The notes under the pieces were generated by a model. It saw only the letters and a list, made by a program, of their open reading frames with translations, searched no databases and was not told where the DNA came from. Positions 27,493 to 35,960 of a stretch of DNA of 64,000 nt are shown here, piece by piece. The position numbers and the translations under genes were made by a program. The stretch is taken from positions 1-64,000 of the forward strand of contig JANWYT010000023.1 in assembly GCA_025055175.1 (NCBI GenBank). The letters are read 5' to 3'. The stretch is from Anaerolineae bacterium (GTDB lineage Bacteria > Chloroflexota > Anaerolineae > Aggregatilineales > Phototrophicaceae). Every line of letters begins with the position of its first letter. Positions within the stretch are counted from its first letter, which is position 1.

Positions 27493-29714
27493 AGCTGGGT
27501 CATCTCCTCATCGAAGTTGGACTGTTCGCCGTCGCGGGCGATGAAGATCAGGCGGGTGTTGGGGGAGAGCTGGATCACGTTTTGAGGGCGCAGGACGCGC
27601 CGTTCGTCCTTGCGCAGCATGACGCCGTTGATGACGACAGGATTGGTCTGGCTGAGGACGACCAGGGTCACGCGGCCATCGCTGTCCACCTCCAAGCGAG
27701 CGTGCTGGCCGCTGATGGCGCTATCACCTGTGACCACGATGTCGTTGTCGGCCTTGCGGCCAATGCTCAAGCCAGCGGCGCGCAGTTCGTAATCTCTGGG
27801 CGGCCTGGAATCCAGGCGCAGCCAAGCGACGACTTCGCCGCCGCTCTGGGCCTGCATGTGCTGGAAGTCGCCGTCGCTCAGCACAGACGTGAGGATCAGA
27901 CTGTCTTCGTCAAAGTGATCTTGGACAGGGCGCAAAGCAGGGCTGGGCGCGAGGTGCGGCGTGGGCGCTCCGTCGGCGTAGGGGCGGGACTGAGCTTGGC
28001 GGCGCAGCTCTTCTTTGGAGGGCGGCTTGACTATCCCGCCGTAAAAATCCAACGCCGCGTTGCTGGTAGGCTGCATGAGCGCAGGATCAAGTATGGTTTG
28101 GCCGCCCTTCAGGCCAGGATCGAGCGTCGTGTCGTCGGACTGGCTAGAAGTGCGCTGGACTAGGGCGCGCCGCCGCTGCCGCCCCATGCTCAGCAGGCTC
28201 ACCAGGCCAATCAGCACGGCTAATAGGGCCAGACCACCACCCGTCAGGATGAGTGGGTTGGTGGCTGTCAGCGCAGCGATGAGGCTGGCCAACACGTCTT
28301 GCGGCGCGTTGCTCTCTTGCGCGTTAGGAGACTGGTCATCATCAGGCGGTGCAGGATCGTCAGCAGGCGCGGCCTCAGCCTGTGTGGAGACGACAGCGAG
28401 GCTGACAGGCGTGGCGCTGGGCGCAGGCGTGCTGCTCGGCGCAGGCGTGGCGCTGGGGAGAGCCTGCGCCGAGCTTGCTCGTTCACTTGTGGGCGTGGCG
28501 CTGAGGACGAGAGGCGTGGGCGTATCGCTAGGTGCGGGCGTATCTGTGGGCCTGGGTGTGAAGGTGACGCGGACGGGACGCGGCAAGGCGCTAGTAGGCT
28601 GGTTGAGGGGCTGGCCAATAGGTAGCGGCGTGAAGCTGGGCATAGCGCCAGGGAGGGATAGCACAAAGGGCGTCTCAGTCGGCGCGAGGACAGCAACGAT
28701 GGGCGTCAGTGTCGGAGAGGGCTGCTGGGCCACGACGGGCAGCGCAGTGAAGGTGGGCGCGACGAAGGCTGTCGGTGTCGGTGGGTCGGTGGGCGACGGC
28801 GTGGCCGTCGGTGGTCGTTGCAACGATGGGCCGAGCGGCGTCGGCGTGAGCTGGATTCGACTCACGCGCACGAGGGCAGCTGCGCTGGTAGAATCGGTGA
28901 ACTGCACGCGCAGGCTGCTCTGGCCACCTATGGGCTGCGGACTGCGGCCTCGCAGGGCATAGATCGGCTGAAGCCACTGCGTCTTCACTTCGTCGAAGCG
29001 CGCGCTGATCGTCCGCAAGTTAGCGCGCCGCACCACCCCCTGGCTGCGCTCGGCGATGTCCAAATAAGCTCCATCCACGTCATCCGCGACGACGATGATG
29101 TCGATTGGGACGCTGGCGGACTGGACGGGCGTTTCGTTGCACGTCCCCTGGCGCGTCAGCGGGCCAACCACCAACAGCACGCGGCGCGCCTGATCCGGCG
29201 AACGCAAGCTGCGCAACTCCACCAGCGCATCGCCGACGCAGCCCACTTGGCCGACTGTGCCGCTGTAGCTGTCTAGTGCGCGGATGAGGGCGGCAGTGTC
29301 GCGGGTGGGCGACACGAGAAGGCGCGCGCGCGAGTCGAAGACGATGACGCCATAGCTGACGCGCAGGTCGTCGGCGCGGATGAAACGCTGGATAGCGTCC
29401 TTGACGAAAGGGGCGGCGTTGAGCATTTCGCCGCTGGCGTCCAGGATGAACCATCGCACCTCGCGCAGCGGCTCAGGATCAGGTCGCAGGATGACCGCTT
29501 CGGCTAGATCGCTGTGGCTCAGCCGTCCCTCTTGGATGATCTGGCCGCGCGGCACGGCCACGTGGACGATGAGCGTGCCGTCATCTGTGCTGAAGGCGTC
29601 CTCGCCGCGCGTGGTGACGTCTTGAGCCAGGGCAGGTAGGTTCAGGAGCAGGACGAGCAGGCTAAGGCAGCAGAATCTCGTAGTCTGGCACGGAGTCAAG
29701 CGGTATCCATCCAT
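27489..29714 (-). CDS. Membrane protein with outer vWA-like domain and inner FHA domain
   Basis: About 741 residues. The signal sequence is residues 10-31 (CCLSLLVLLLNLPALAQ). An extracellular vWA-like domain (about 85-300) begins WFILDASGEM; Asp92 and Ser94 fit MIDAS but the third position is Glu96. A 200-residue linker is rich in Pro, Thr and Ser. A transmembrane helix follows (about 484-508, LILTGGGLALLAVLIGLV). The cytoplasmic part ends in an FHA domain (about 640-735; GLSIGRKADNDIVV, SGQHARLEV, NPVVINGV), which binds phosphothreonine. ATG at 29714 overlaps the PP2C gene by 53 bp; an upstream extension is rejected because it lacks a signal peptide. Its stop overlaps the RHS start (ATGA). 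It can link an outside event to cytoplasmic phospho-signalling. Confidence 0.87.
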   Translation of the reverse strand: MDGYRLTPCQTTRFCCLSLLVLLLNLPALAQDVTTRGEDAFSTDDGTLIVHVAVPRGQIIQEGRLSHSDLAEAVILRPDPEPLREVRWFILDASGEMLNAAPFVKDAIQRFIRADDLRVSYGVIVFDSRARLLVSPTRDTAALIRALDSYSGTVGQVGCVGDALVELRSLRSPDQARRVLLVVGPLTRQGTCNETPVQSASVPIDIIVVADDVDGAYLDIAERSQGVVRRANLRTISARFDEVKTQWLQPIYALRGRSPQPIGGQSSLRVQFTDSTSAAALVRVSRIQLTPTPLGPSLQRPPTATPSPTDPPTPTAFVAPTFTALPVVAQQPSPTLTPIVAVLAPTETPFVLSLPGAMPSFTPLPIGQPLNQPTSALPRPVRVTFTPRPTDTPAPSDTPTPLVLSATPTSERASSAQALPSATPAPSSTPAPSATPVSLAVVSTQAEAAPADDPAPPDDDQSPNAQESNAPQDVLASLIAALTATNPLILTGGGLALLAVLIGLVSLLSMGRQRRRALVQRTSSQSDDTTLDPGLKGGQTILDPALMQPTSNAALDFYGGIVKPPSKEELRRQAQSRPYADGAPTPHLAPSPALRPVQDHFDEDSLILTSVLSDGDFQHMQAQSGGEVVAWLRLDSRPPRDYELRAAGLSIGRKADNDIVVTGDSAISGQHARLEVDSDGRVTLVVLSQTNPVVINGVMLRKDERRVLRPQNVIQLSPNTRLIFIARDGEQSNFDEEMTQL

Positions 29715-31164
29715 AACGTTCGGTCTCGCTATCCTGGAGGCGCAGCCAAGTGCGCCCGTCTGAAGCAGCCTGGACGATGTCGTCCAGACGATATATGCGG
29801 TCGGGCTGTAAGCTGAAGGCTGAGCTAGGGCCGTCCAGGCGCAGGAAGGTGAGTCCTGTGCCTGCAAAGCGCAGGCGATCATCCAGCCGCAGCGAGCCAT
29901 TGAAGCGCTCGCGAGCGGACGTGGCACTGGCCTGCGGCTCTGGCGCAGGCGTCGTAGGCATGGCGCTGGCCTGCACCTCTGGCGAGAGGACAAATTGCTG
30001 GAGGGTGGGCGCGATTTGTGTTGCGGGGACGGTTTGGCCAGAGGTGCTGGTCAGGGTGGCGCTGGCCTGGATGGGCGGCGGCGTGGGATCGATGGGGATG
30101 GGCAGGCCACTGTTCAGGGCCAGCCAGACGCCTGCGCCACTTACGATCATCAGCAGCAACGACAGCAACAAAATAGGCAGACGGCGCCTGCGCTTGCGCT
30201 TAGGGGACGCCTCTTGGTCTGAAGGCCAACCTACGTCGGATGGACGGACGCGCGGGCCAGCGGAGGCGGCCTCCGCTGGCGGCAAGACGCGCCGCAGCGG
30301 CGCGCCAGCCGCCACTACCTCTGGAGTGGCAGAAGGGAGCGTCGGCTCGGCTTCCGACGAGAAGGCCTGGCGAACGGCTCGGAACATGTCGGGGACGATC
30401 CCCAGATCATCAGGCAACTCCAGCAGCGGCTGCCAACGGCTCAGGTGACGGGTGAGCGCCTCTTGATCGCGGATGGGTGGGCCGACCTCCAGGATCATCA
30501 GGCTGATGTTGTCCGTCCCGCCGCGCTTGCAGGCCAATCGCACAGCTTTCTCAGCAGCGTACGCTAGGTCTTCGGCGTTGCACAGGCGCGCCAGGGCCTC
30601 ATCATCCAGGTAGCGCGTCAGGCCATCGCTGCATAGCAACAGGCGACTGTTGGGAGGCAGCGGGCCACTGATGGTGTCGGCGATCACGCTGGCCTTGTGG
30701 CCCAGGGCGCGCGTCAGCTTGCGCCTGCCATCGGGCAGGGTGATGAGGTGGTCTTCGGTGAGGCGGAGGAAACGGCCTGACCCATCCAGCATGTAAGCGC
30801 GGCTGTCGCCCACTTGGGCGATGATGAGCCACTCTTGGATGATGACAGCTCCGACGAAAGTCGTCGCGCCGCCCAACTGCTGCTGATACAGCTGACCGTT
30901 GAGCGTTTGCAGAGCGTTGACCAGGCGCTCTTCGGCGTCGTCGCCCTGGGCCTGATGATAGAGGCGCGGCAGCCGTGTGATGGTCTGAGCGCTGTACAGC
31001 TCGCCCTGCTTTAGGCCACCTACGCCGTCTGCCAGCATGAACAGCGCCCCATGTTGATCCAGCGCCTCTAAGGTGGACGGATAGTCATAGCCGATAGCGT
31101 CCTCGTTGTGGGCGCGGCGCAAACCGCGATGAGTGACCATAACGCCGCTGATGAGGCTATGCAT
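29662..31164 (-). CDS. PP2C-type Ser/Thr phosphatase with membrane span and outer SH3-like domain
   Basis: 500 residues. The first 235 are a PP2C/SpoIIE-like phosphatase (PPM family). Metal-binding signatures are intact: RAHNEDA (18-24), LADGVGG, VGDSRAY, CSDGLT and GGTDNIS. It therefore should remove phosphate from Ser/Thr. A linker and a basic patch (SPKRKRRRR) lead to a transmembrane helix (about 331-350, LPILLLSLLLMIVSGAGVW), a Thr/Pro-rich outer linker and a C-terminal domain of about 80 residues that resembles SH3b (LRLDDRLRFAGTGL, TWLRLQDSETERYGW). It starts 3 bp after the FHA gene and overlaps the vWA-FHA gene. It is the natural eraser for kinase marks read by the two FHA proteins. 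Confidence 0.92.
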   Translation of the reverse strand: MHSLISGVMVTHRGLRRAHNEDAIGYDYPSTLEALDQHGALFMLADGVGGLKQGELYSAQTITRLPRLYHQAQGDDAEERLVNALQTLNGQLYQQQLGGATTFVGAVIIQEWLIIAQVGDSRAYMLDGSGRFLRLTEDHLITLPDGRRKLTRALGHKASVIADTISGPLPPNSRLLLCSDGLTRYLDDEALARLCNAEDLAYAAEKAVRLACKRGGTDNISLMILEVGPPIRDQEALTRHLSRWQPLLELPDDLGIVPDMFRAVRQAFSSEAEPTLPSATPEVVAAGAPLRRVLPPAEAASAGPRVRPSDVGWPSDQEASPKRKRRRRLPILLLSLLLMIVSGAGVWLALNSGLPIPIDPTPPPIQASATLTSTSGQTVPATQIAPTLQQFVLSPEVQASAMPTTPAPEPQASATSARERFNGSLRLDDRLRFAGTGLTFLRLDGPSSAFSLQPDRIYRLDDIVQAASDGRTWLRLQDSETERYGWIPLDSVPDYEILLP

Positions 31165-31167
31165 GGG

Positions 31168-31611
31168 CTAATCCAGCAGCTTGACGACGAACACGGTATC
31201 GCCGAGCTGCACTTGGCTGTTCTCAGCCAACAGCGTCGCGCCACGTATGGGCTGGCCATCCACTAGAATGCTGTGGCGCGCCATCAGCGGCCAGATGAAG
31301 AAGGCCTGCCTGCCGCTGTCCTGAGGGTGCGGCTCTAGGGTGAAGCGAGCGTGCAAGCGCGACAGGCGCGGATCGTCCCAGCGGATGTCGGCGTCCTTGC
31401 CGCGGCCGATAGTCTGCTCGTGACCTACCGTCAGGATACGGCCTCGCTCAGCCAGCGGTCTTTTGACGATCAGCCACATGAGCAAGGCGGGCGCAGCGAC
31501 GAGCGCTTCGTCGGGCGTCCAAACGCTGGTCGATTCGTGATCGTCTGTGTTGGACGAAGAAGCCGACTCTGTCCAGCTTCGGCGTCGAAAATCATCAGCA
31601 AGGGAGACCAT
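31168..31611 (-). CDS. FHA-domain protein
   Basis: A 147-residue protein. A short Ser-rich N-terminus, which could carry phospho-sites, leads to a hydrophobic patch (LVAAPALLMWLIV) and then a C-terminal FHA domain (about 60-147). The domain has TIGRGKDADIRW, RLSRLHARF, and SILVDGQPIRGATLLAENSQVQLG. GRGKDADI with RLSRLHARF gives the Arg, Ser and His that contact phosphothreonine. ATG at 31611 has AGGTGA about 8 nt before it; a GTG two codons upstream is less likely. It is the first gene of the FHA-PP2C-vWA/FHA-RHS operon, with only 3 bp to the phosphatase. The role is probably a phospho-dependent adaptor. Confidence 0.88.
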   Translation of the reverse strand: MVSLADDFRRRSWTESASSSNTDDHESTSVWTPDEALVAAPALLMWLIVKRPLAERGRILTVGHEQTIGRGKDADIRWDDPRLSRLHARFTLEPHPQDSGRQAFFIWPLMARHSILVDGQPIRGATLLAENSQVQLGDTVFVVKLLD

Positions 31612-31653
31612 CGTCACGTCACCTTATACTTATGGCGAACTCATCCAAACTTA

Positions 31654-31662
31654 AGTATAGCA
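31654..31662 (-). promoter_or_regulatory. Putative extended -10 (TGCTATACT) of the FHA-PP2C-RHS operon
   Basis: On the minus strand TGC-TATACT lies about 43 bp before the ATG of the FHA gene, giving a leader of about 35-40 nt with AGGTGA. No good -35 is present, as expected for a TGn extended -10 promoter. Confidence 0.5.
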
Positions 31663-31794
31663 AGCCGAAGACCACACTGCCACAAAGTCGGAGGCGGTTC
31701 AGCCTTTCTTAACTTTGGCTAGGCCCAAACTGACATGAGCGCCTCACTGCTCTGCCCAAGCCGTTCGAAAGCCTTTGGCCATGCGCTTTAAGGA

Positions 31795-31803
31795 TGCTAT
31801 AAT
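31795..31803 (+). promoter_or_regulatory. Extended -10 promoter (TGCTATAAT) of the SGNH gene
   Basis: A TGC followed by perfect TATAAT lies 38 bp before the ATG at 31841. A weak TTTGGC -35 stands 18 bp further upstream. It faces away from the FHA operon promoter, so the 230-bp gap is a divergent control region. Confidence 0.6.
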
Positions 31804-31840
31804 GTCATCTAATCGTACGCTTAGAGAAAGAGAAGACTCC

Positions 31841-32947
31841 ATGTTCAAACGCTTGCTTGCTCTGAGCCTGTTGGCTTTGTTCGTCTTGAGCGCTCTGCCC
31901 ACGCTGGCTCAGGCGGCTGTACCTGGGCGCGTGCTGGATACGGTCAACGTGCGCGCTGAACCTGGGCGTCAGGGACAAGTACTGGGACGCATTGCAGTCA
32001 ACAGCTCAGTGACCGTCGAATGGCGCAATCAGCGCGGCAATTGGGTCATCGTCACCGACGGCAACCTGCGCGGTTGGGTAGCCTCCCGTTATGTGCAGTG
32101 GAGCGCTGATGTGCCGCTGGCCAACCTGCCCGTCTCCAACGAGAGTATCGGCGCAAGCAGCGTCGTTGCCGAAGGCAATCCCAGCGCCGCTCCTCTCTCT
32201 GCATCAGACAGCCACAGCGTGGGGCGCGGCGTGCGCGCCATTTACGCCAACGGCCTGGCCAGGGGCAACAACCCGCGCGTATTCATCAAAGTCGGCGACA
32301 GCATTACCGCTGCTCAGCATTTCCTCAAAGCCTTCGAAAGCGGCCAGTACCAGCTCGGCCCCGGCATGGAGTCGCTGGCCCAGACCATCGAGTATTTTCG
32401 AGGATCGTTTGGCCGCGACAGCATAGCTGCCCAGAGCGGCTTCACCATCGGCGCGCTGCAAGACCCGATGTGGGCGCCCAGCGATGTCTGCCAGCCCAAC
32501 GAATGGCCGCTGGTGTGCGAACTGCGCCTGAGCAAGCCCGCCTTCGCCATCATCATGATCGGCTCGCTGGACGTGCGCTTCTTCTCTGCTGATGCCTATG
32601 AGTACTTGCTGCGCACCTCGTTGGAGGCCATCATCAAGAATGGCACTGTACCCATCCTGACCACCTTCCCTAATGCCGACTGGTACTTCGGGCCAGAGAG
32701 TGCGCGCTTCAACGACATCATCCGCAGGGTGGCGCGCAGCTACCAAGTCCCGCTGGTCGACTTGCGCAGCGCCGCTGCCAGTTTGCCCAACGGCGGCGTC
32801 AAAGAGGACGGCTTCCACCTGACCGAGCCGAGCGAAGGCGAGTTGCGCAGCAACTTCAACGGCGGCCAAACCTTCTACGGCCTAACCTTGCGCGAGCTGA
32901 TGACGCTGCAGACCCTAGACGCTCTGCGCCGTCAACTGGCGCGCTGA
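31841..32947 (+). CDS. Secreted SH3b-SGNH/GDSL hydrolase
   Basis: 368 residues. A signal peptide (1-26, ending LAQAA) is followed by an SH3b domain (about 28-88: DTVNVRAEPGRQGQVLGRIA, GNWVIVTDGNLRGWV). Such domains bind cell-wall peptides. An SGNH-type hydrolase domain then carries VGDSITA (block I, catalytic Ser), a block III variant IIMIGSLDVRF, where GSLD stands in place of GxND, and EDGFHLTE (Asp and His). Such enzymes remove acyl groups from surface glycans or lipids. ATG at 31841 is chosen because the signal peptide begins there and a promoter lies just upstream. It converges on the PBP-like gene with an 11-bp gap. Confidence 0.82.
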   Translation: MFKRLLALSLLALFVLSALPTLAQAAVPGRVLDTVNVRAEPGRQGQVLGRIAVNSSVTVEWRNQRGNWVIVTDGNLRGWVASRYVQWSADVPLANLPVSNESIGASSVVAEGNPSAAPLSASDSHSVGRGVRAIYANGLARGNNPRVFIKVGDSITAAQHFLKAFESGQYQLGPGMESLAQTIEYFRGSFGRDSIAAQSGFTIGALQDPMWAPSDVCQPNEWPLVCELRLSKPAFAIIMIGSLDVRFFSADAYEYLLRTSLEAIIKNGTVPILTTFPNADWYFGPESARFNDIIRRVARSYQVPLVDLRSAAASLPNGGVKEDGFHLTEPSEGELRSNFNGGQTFYGLTLRELMTLQTLDALRRQLAR

Positions 32948-32958
32948 GCGCCGCGCCT

Positions 32959-35931
32959 CTAGCGCACCACCTGCACGCGCACCTCGGCGCTGGCGTTGTT
33001 GCCCACTTGGTCGAAGGCGGTGGCGGTGAAGACCTCCTCGCCTTCGCGGGTGATGGCGAATTCAAAGCCGTACGGCCACTCACGATCAATGCCCAGCAGT
33101 CGGCCGTTGTGGTAGAACTCTACGCGCTCCAAAGCCAGGTTGTCGCTCACCTCTGCCACGACGCTGATGGCGCGATCCAGAGGATAGCGGAAGACCTGGC
33201 CAGGTTCACCAGCCTGCACGCGCACCTGCGGCGGCTGATTGTCGATCGTCACCTGCACAAAGTCGCTATCGCGGCTGCCATCAGCGAACAGGGCGCTGAG
33301 CTGTAGGGTGTAGATTCCGTCTAGCCTACTCGTGTCCCATTGGCCCAGGCTGGCCCCATCGCGGTAGCTCTCACTCTCGGCGATGGTCAGCCATTGGATG
33401 GGGTTGAGGCCCTGGCCATAGCTGAGCTGGTAACGGCGCAGGACTTGGGCGCTGGTGTCGATTGCGCCGCGCACGTCCACCACCCCGCCGACGTAGGCGA
33501 AATTGGCGGGCAGGAAGAGCTGCACCGCCTTCAGGGCGGCAGGACGGCTGATGGTGTCATAATCGCGCGGCGGCAGGGGTAGGTTATTAGCGCGCCACCA
33601 GTCTTGGGCGGCAGGCGGCGGGATGAAGAAGACGCTGCGTAGGCGCAAGTTGGTAGGCGTGTAGGCCGTAGCCAGTTGGCGCGTCTGACTGTTGATCTCG
33701 TACACCTGCCAGAAAGTGTCTTGCTGGTAGGGCGGCACTTGGCGCAGGAAAATTTCGCGGCGCTTGGGACAGTCCACCAGAGGGTTGGGCAGCAAGCCGC
33801 TGCGCTCGCAGACGGTGTACTCCAAAACGTCGGGCGGCCTGGGCCAGTCGGCGATGGGCAGCGAGTCGCGCTGATGAGCGTAACGCAGCACGGCGCGCCA
33901 CACGGCAGCGGCGCCCTCCTGACCATACACAGACAAGCTGGTGCTGGCGTCGTCGCGGCGGCCCAAGTGGACAGCGGCCAAGCGCTGTGGGGTGTAGCCC
34001 ACCGTCCAGTTGTCGCGTCGGTCGTGCGATAGGCCGTTGACCAGGGCGGCAGGCCTGCCCAGCGAGAGCGCAGGCAGCGCCGTCCCCAACGTGGCCTCGC
34101 GCCGCGCTTGGTCGGCCAGCAGGTGAGTGAGTAGGTAGCTGAAATCTCCGCCCAGGATGTTGGTGCGAGAGACTGCCTGGCGCGCTTGGTCGTACTGCCA
34201 CAGGGTGCGCCCCTGATGGTCATCAATGCGCAGGATGGCCACCGGGTCGCGGGCGCGGTAGCCGCGCGCGATGGGTTCAACGTCCACGCCGATCATGTAG
34301 CCGCCACTGGCCAACACGCTGTAGGCATAGGCCACCTCCAGCAGGCTGACCTGGCCGCCTCGCTCCAGCAGCGATAGGTCATAGGCGCTGGTCTGGCTGA
34401 GGCTGTTGATGCCCAGCACATGAGCCGAATTGAGGACGCGGTTGAGGCCGCGCGCGTCGGCCACCGCCACGATGGGCGGCAGCAAGTTGGCTACCAGGGC
34501 ATCGCGCAGGTTGATCGGCCCACGAAACTGGCCGTCAATGTTCTGCGGCGTGTAGATGAGGCCCTCTATTGGGCCAGCGAAGGACTGCGGCACGTCCAGC
34601 ACCATGCTAGCGGCGGTGAACTGGCCGCTGCGCAGGCCCTCCAGCGCCGCAAAGGGGTGCAATACTACGCTGGGCTGATGGCGCACCGCCAGAGCGTCGC
34701 CCACTAGGGCCAGGATTTGCCCACTGGTCACGTCTAGCAGCAGGGCTTGGCCTTCATCAGGTGGGCTAGCCAGGGGCGCGAAGCCGCCTTCGACTAGGGC
34801 TTCTAGCTCTGCCGCTGCCAAGCAGGGCGCGCCTTCTAGCGTGACTACGCTGCGCGCCGATTGGCCGCGCAATTGGCCCAGTTGGGCGCGCAGGGCGCAT
34901 TCGGCTTGGTGATACAAGTCCAGGTCGAGCGTGGTGACGATCTTCAGGCCGCCGCGACTCACTAGGCGTGCGCCGTTCAGGCCCAGGCCATCCAGGATAT
35001 CTTCGGCCTGCTGACGAGCGTAGCGGACGAAGTCCGGCGCTATGGCCTCAGGATCGGGGATGGCAGAGCGCAGCGGGGTGTAGCGAGCGATGGCTTGGTT
35101 GTAATCGACCTGGGAGACGCGGCCACTAGCCAGCATGGCCCGCAACAGGTCGGCTTGGCGTCCGCGCGCCGCCGCTTCATCGTCAAAAGGGTTGAAGTGG
35201 GGGGCGGGCGGGATGGCGGCCAGCAGCGCTGCTTCATCTAGCGTCAGTTGGGCGGCTTGCTTGCCCAAGTAAATCTGGGCGGCGGCTTCCAGGCCGTAAG
35301 CATCGCCGCCGTAGTCGTTGGTGTTCAAGTGCCATTCCAGCAGGGCGCGCGGCGTGTACAGACGATTGACCTCTGCTGTCAGGACGATGGTCAGCAGAGC
35401 CTCGTCGAGGCCGCTGCGCGCGCGGGCGATGGGCAGCAGGGCGTTGCGCACCAGGTGGGCGCTCAGGCTGTTGTCGCGCGGGATGGGTTGGCCCAGGACG
35501 TAAGCCCATAGCTGGCTGAGGACAGCCGCCAGGTTGAAGTTGTCGCGCTCCAGGTAGGTCGGGTCTTCCATCGTCAGAGTGGCCTGGATGACCCAAGTCG
35601 GCAGGCTAGATAGTTCCAGCCAGGCCTGCGAGCCGCCGATAGGGTCTTGCACGCGGCTGATGACCACGTTCTCCGTGCGATCGTAGAGTTGGGTCAGGCC
35701 CAGCGACTCTTCAAGATAGATCGTATCGGCGGCGCTGGGCAGGGCTTGGGCGGCGCGCAGGTATAACCAGGCCGTCACGCCGACGGCGGTCAAGGCGGGG
35801 CCGATCAGGGCGACGAACAGCACGACGAAGATGAAGGCCGCCCAGGACGCGCTGCGCGTCTGGCTTTGGCGCTTGCGCTGCTTGCGGTTATGGCGGCGGC
35901 GGATGATGTGGGCGACGCTGGTCGTGGGCAT
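32959..35931 (-). CDS. Penicillin-binding-protein-like pseudoenzyme (GT51-transpeptidase architecture)
   Basis: 990 residues with class A PBP layout: a basic cytoplasmic leader, one transmembrane helix (about 30-58), a GT51 domain (80-270), a transpeptidase-like domain (330-680) and C-terminal beta domains with a Ser/Thr-rich interior. GT51: Glu122 in MEDPTY and Glu177 in SGLDEAL fit the catalytic Glu positions, and EVNRLY and LLEWHLNTNDYGG are kept. The GGSTITQQ motif has become RDNSLSAHL. In the transpeptidase the SxxK lysine position is His425 (VLHPFAAL), SxN is changed to NLL and KTG to VNG, so no acyl-enzyme chemistry is expected. It follows the kinase by 29 bp. It may be a structural or regulatory envelope protein. 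Confidence 0.85.
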   Translation of the reverse strand: MPTTSVAHIIRRRHNRKQRKRQSQTRSASWAAFIFVVLFVALIGPALTAVGVTAWLYLRAAQALPSAADTIYLEESLGLTQLYDRTENVVISRVQDPIGGSQAWLELSSLPTWVIQATLTMEDPTYLERDNFNLAAVLSQLWAYVLGQPIPRDNSLSAHLVRNALLPIARARSGLDEALLTIVLTAEVNRLYTPRALLEWHLNTNDYGGDAYGLEAAAQIYLGKQAAQLTLDEAALLAAIPPAPHFNPFDDEAAARGRQADLLRAMLASGRVSQVDYNQAIARYTPLRSAIPDPEAIAPDFVRYARQQAEDILDGLGLNGARLVSRGGLKIVTTLDLDLYHQAECALRAQLGQLRGQSARSVVTLEGAPCLAAAELEALVEGGFAPLASPPDEGQALLLDVTSGQILALVGDALAVRHQPSVVLHPFAALEGLRSGQFTAASMVLDVPQSFAGPIEGLIYTPQNIDGQFRGPINLRDALVANLLPPIVAVADARGLNRVLNSAHVLGINSLSQTSAYDLSLLERGGQVSLLEVAYAYSVLASGGYMIGVDVEPIARGYRARDPVAILRIDDHQGRTLWQYDQARQAVSRTNILGGDFSYLLTHLLADQARREATLGTALPALSLGRPAALVNGLSHDRRDNWTVGYTPQRLAAVHLGRRDDASTSLSVYGQEGAAAVWRAVLRYAHQRDSLPIADWPRPPDVLEYTVCERSGLLPNPLVDCPKRREIFLRQVPPYQQDTFWQVYEINSQTRQLATAYTPTNLRLRSVFFIPPPAAQDWWRANNLPLPPRDYDTISRPAALKAVQLFLPANFAYVGGVVDVRGAIDTSAQVLRRYQLSYGQGLNPIQWLTIAESESYRDGASLGQWDTSRLDGIYTLQLSALFADGSRDSDFVQVTIDNQPPQVRVQAGEPGQVFRYPLDRAISVVAEVSDNLALERVEFYHNGRLLGIDREWPYGFEFAITREGEEVFTATAFDQVGNNASAEVRVQVVR

Positions 35932-35960
35932 AGTCTGTCTCTTGCGCAGCGCGGTTCTCC

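Noticed and set aside
19615-31611. Type VI secretion or contact-dependent inhibition locus
   Set aside because: No TssB/C, VgrG, Hcp, CdiB or immunity gene is present; only the kinase-phosphatase-FHA-RHS analogy remains.
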